A DNA stretch of 42,177 nucleotides from positions 1-42,177 of the forward strand of contig JAAYVN010000074.1 of assembly GCA_012517155.1 (NCBI GenBank), read 5' to 3'. Source of the DNA: Ignavibacteriales bacterium. GTDB taxonomy: Bacteria; Bacteroidota; Ignavibacteria; Ignavibacteriales; Ignavibacteriaceae. The position numbers and the translations under genes are program-made. Below are positions 41,201 through 42,177 of the stretch, piece by piece (positions within the stretch are counted from its first letter, which is position 1; each line of letters begins with the position of its first letter). The notes beneath the pieces are model-generated. The model saw only the letters and a program-made list of their open reading frames with translations, was not told the DNA's origin and ran no database searches.

Positions 41201-42177
41201 ATACCTGTTATGCAAATAACATGATCCAGCTTGGTTTTCATCCCGACGGAAGTGTTATCACAAACAACTATAATCTTATAGGCATTTACGATAACGGGAA
41301 ACAGGCTAATATCTGTTTCAATACTATATATATCGGAGGTTCAGGAGTCGTTGCGGGATCCTCCCTCTCCGCTTGTATTAAAAGAGCAACTAATACGAAC
41401 ACAGATAATTACAGAAACAATATTTTGCAAAATAACCGGGCAAGCGGTAGTAAAACAATAAATCACTATTGCGTTGATTACCACTCGGTGACTAACCTGA
41501 CTTCAGACTACAACATCTTCTATCCCTCCGGAGCTGGTTCATATCTCGGTTATATAGCAACTGTAAATTATCAATCGCTTTCGCCTTATCAGTCAGCACT
41601 TGGACTCGATTTACACAGCGGATTAGGAAACCCCAATTTAGTTCTTCCGGGTGGAACTGTCACCACAGTAGATCTTCATGTTGCCTCCCCGACAGCTATT
41701 GAAGCCTCCGGTGAAAATATTTCCGGAATAACCGACGATTTTGATGACCAGACAAGAAGTTCCTTAACTCCTGTTGATATTGGGGCAGACGCAGGTAACT
41801 TCACTCTTACCGATGTTATTAACCCACAGGTTTCTTTTACCCCCCTTGGCAACGGGAATTCCAACAACAGAGTACTTAACAATTTTGCCACGATCACGGA
41901 TAATGCAGCTATTGCCGGAGGAGGCAATGCGCCGAGATTATACTATAAAAAATCCACCGATAATAATGTTTTCGGTGATAATAATTCTTCAGCCAATGGC
42001 TGGAAATATGTTTCGGGAACAGCAAGTGGAAGCGTTTATAGCTTTATAATCGATTATTCATTGATTTTTGGAGGTTCAGTCTCAGAAGGAAACACTATTA
42101 ACTACTTTGTCGCGGCTCAGGATCTGACTGGTAATCTGGCATCTCTCCCTCTCGGTGCAACAGGATCTGTTACATCA
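38299..42177 (+). CDS. Giant secreted beta-helix protein (3' end off window)
   Basis: The frame is open from the ATG at 38299 to the last base, 1293 codons with no stop; I read it line by line through its second half and spot-checked the rest. A signal peptide (about 1-31, ending QIYSQ) is followed by a beta-rich region (about 35-265; GADGQVGLGKRS, GVFQLRLYETTGVIEFVYGKM), a fibronectin-III domain (about 272-372; PTNLTFPTVYGTSIQLQWND), then KKTVGPSGDYASLTDAI and a long right-handed parallel beta-helix-like region (about 400-1100) full of NNTI, NNQI and YCNIYD-type turns. Near residues 1120-1160 comes VDLHVASPTAIEASG and DIGADAGNF, a stretch seen at the end of such helices, then an Ig-like domain. 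By analogy the missing end probably carries more Ig repeats and a T9SS sorting domain. It may be an adhesin or glycan-active surface protein. Confidence 0.85.
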   Translation, partial: MCSLQFLRFKITGFLFFLLLILAQTEQIYSQSSANYTFSTNTAGSLILTTNAAVIDLSGQPNLISNNYSSTNAANLPIGFDFYFMGTRYDTLTVGADGQVGLGKRSLSGSNDNNLVLPLGQPPILAPFWDDLRTAKSGQTVRMITVGSPPNRCCVIEWYALINSASTTAVYDGVFQLRLYETTGVIEFVYGKMYVGTTYSNVTASIGFTAGTTDNSMISVTDLSTLSVTTVAAAVVNNLVNHHTAGPITTLNSEVEGSRRTLVFTPLSGTVSAPTNLTFPTVYGTSIQLQWNDNSTTESFFKIYRSTDNINFTHIASVNSTTSGGTGTAYSYSAVGLTENTTYYWRISAANEASPESGLLAGTQATSASSLLSGKKTVGPSGDYASLTDAITDMQLKGLAGNFELELLAAYNSSVETFPLIFTSINTSVSKTLTIYPHTDAVGLVISSDNYYKTIELFKQNYVTFDGRPGKSGSSKQLTISNTNLNGIAFRFYYNSSFNTLRYCNFTGVNNTASAGVISFNQPEGNQGTNNNTIEYCDIHAGASTPNNAIYCYGLPASSTATKNIIIQYCNIYDFYSDGGTSRGIYLTNGTASWTIKNNSFYQTTPRYPTMSSTVMNAIEIFDWEAYNHKIYDNFIGGSAPHLGGDSLFIFASTNRLIQFRGIYIYTASNSLNSIQGNRISRLRFETYSNSFLTNLFRGIETSYGIYSIGDTTANIIGGLSGNDSLIIMINGFQACNIRFIDLNDSQGGFINNNIIGAIRFYINNSQLTSVYGIYSGSGLSASRPQTIYNNQIGNLTTPNSLNINITASPIDLIGIFAQSYGAGNLTIQNNTIANLSHNTSSSLSSNRVCGIQVLPHGSTNYILDLTISNNTICKLSSTGQGGGTGTSASLIGILNKYQPTSSLTINKNTIYSLQNTNTSLAVWVTGISNADTTSLTGNIQKNFINHISSSLTTTSAYVSGIYHEGKNTCYANNMIQLGFHPDGSVITNNYNLIGIYDNGKQANICFNTIYIGGSGVVAGSSLSACIKRATNTNTDNYRNNILQNNRASGSKTINHYCVDYHSVTNLTSDYNIFYPSGAGSYLGYIATVNYQSLSPYQSALGLDLHSGLGNPNLVLPGGTVTTVDLHVASPTAIEASGENISGITDDFDDQTRSSLTPVDIGADAGNFTLTDVINPQVSFTPLGNGNSNNRVLNNFATITDNAAIAGGGNAPRLYYKKSTDNNVFGDNNSSANGWKYVSGTASGSVYSFIIDYSLIFGGSVSEGNTINYFVAAQDLTGNLASLPLGATGSVTS

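Overview
The window looks like chromosomal DNA from a Gram-negative member of the Bacteroidota/Chlorobiota side of the FCB group, most likely an Ignavibacteria-type organism. This is inferred from four proteins ending in the type IX secretion (T9SS) type A sorting domain with the NYPNPFNP-like signature (3-1238, 2878-4713, 24450-26450, 32930-35290), from lipid A genes (lpxB, lpxK), from TAnnTTTG-type promoter boxes, and from modest GC content. I see no rRNA, tRNA, insertion sequence, prophage or CRISPR array.

Layout. 1-4713 (+ strand): the 3' end of an FG-GAP-like T9SS cargo, a terminator, a stretch rich in short palindromes, a membrane-bound AraC-type regulator, a perfect inverted repeat, and a second T9SS cargo. 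4882-11899 (- strand): a closely packed run reading ubiA-like prenyltransferase, rnhB, yraN, deoA, amidase, membrane cytochrome c, gdx/sugE-type SMR exporter, htpX, and an unknown envelope protein. 11982-13870 (+ strand): a 2[4Fe-4S] ferredoxin, a geranylgeranyl reductase and a thioredoxin-like lipoprotein-sized protein, divergent from the ubiA-like gene. 13877-17350 (- strand): queA, ispD, plsY, gpsA. 17433-37319 (- strand): a very long co-directional run reading gph-like HAD, class II photolyase, a C39-peptidase-like T9SS cargo, then (after a 282-bp gap holding an 11-bp repeat array) a membrane-anchored GH2-like protein, smc, a T9SS cargo, a HAD-IB phosphatase, an ICMT-like methyltransferase, lpxB, a DUF374 acyltransferase, lpxK and ppdK. 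37461-38063 (-): an anchored glutathione peroxidase with a clear terminator. 38299-42177 (+): the first 1293 codons of a giant secreted beta-helix protein that runs off the end of the window.

How it fits together. The centre of the window is a membrane-lipid neighbourhood: isoprenoid precursor synthesis (ispD), bacterial glycerolipid synthesis (gpsA, plsY), lipid A synthesis (lpxB, lpxK, DUF374), and a divergent pair of units (ubiA-like prenyltransferase versus ferredoxin plus geranylgeranyl reductase) that resembles the late steps of archaeal-type ether lipid synthesis. The flanks carry secreted or surface proteins. The best candidates for something new are the archaeal-like lipid module, the degenerate membrane-bound GH2 protein encoded just upstream of smc, the 66-bp array of 11-bp repeats before it, and a shared promoter-like module with adjacent inverted repeats in front of two secreted-protein genes.
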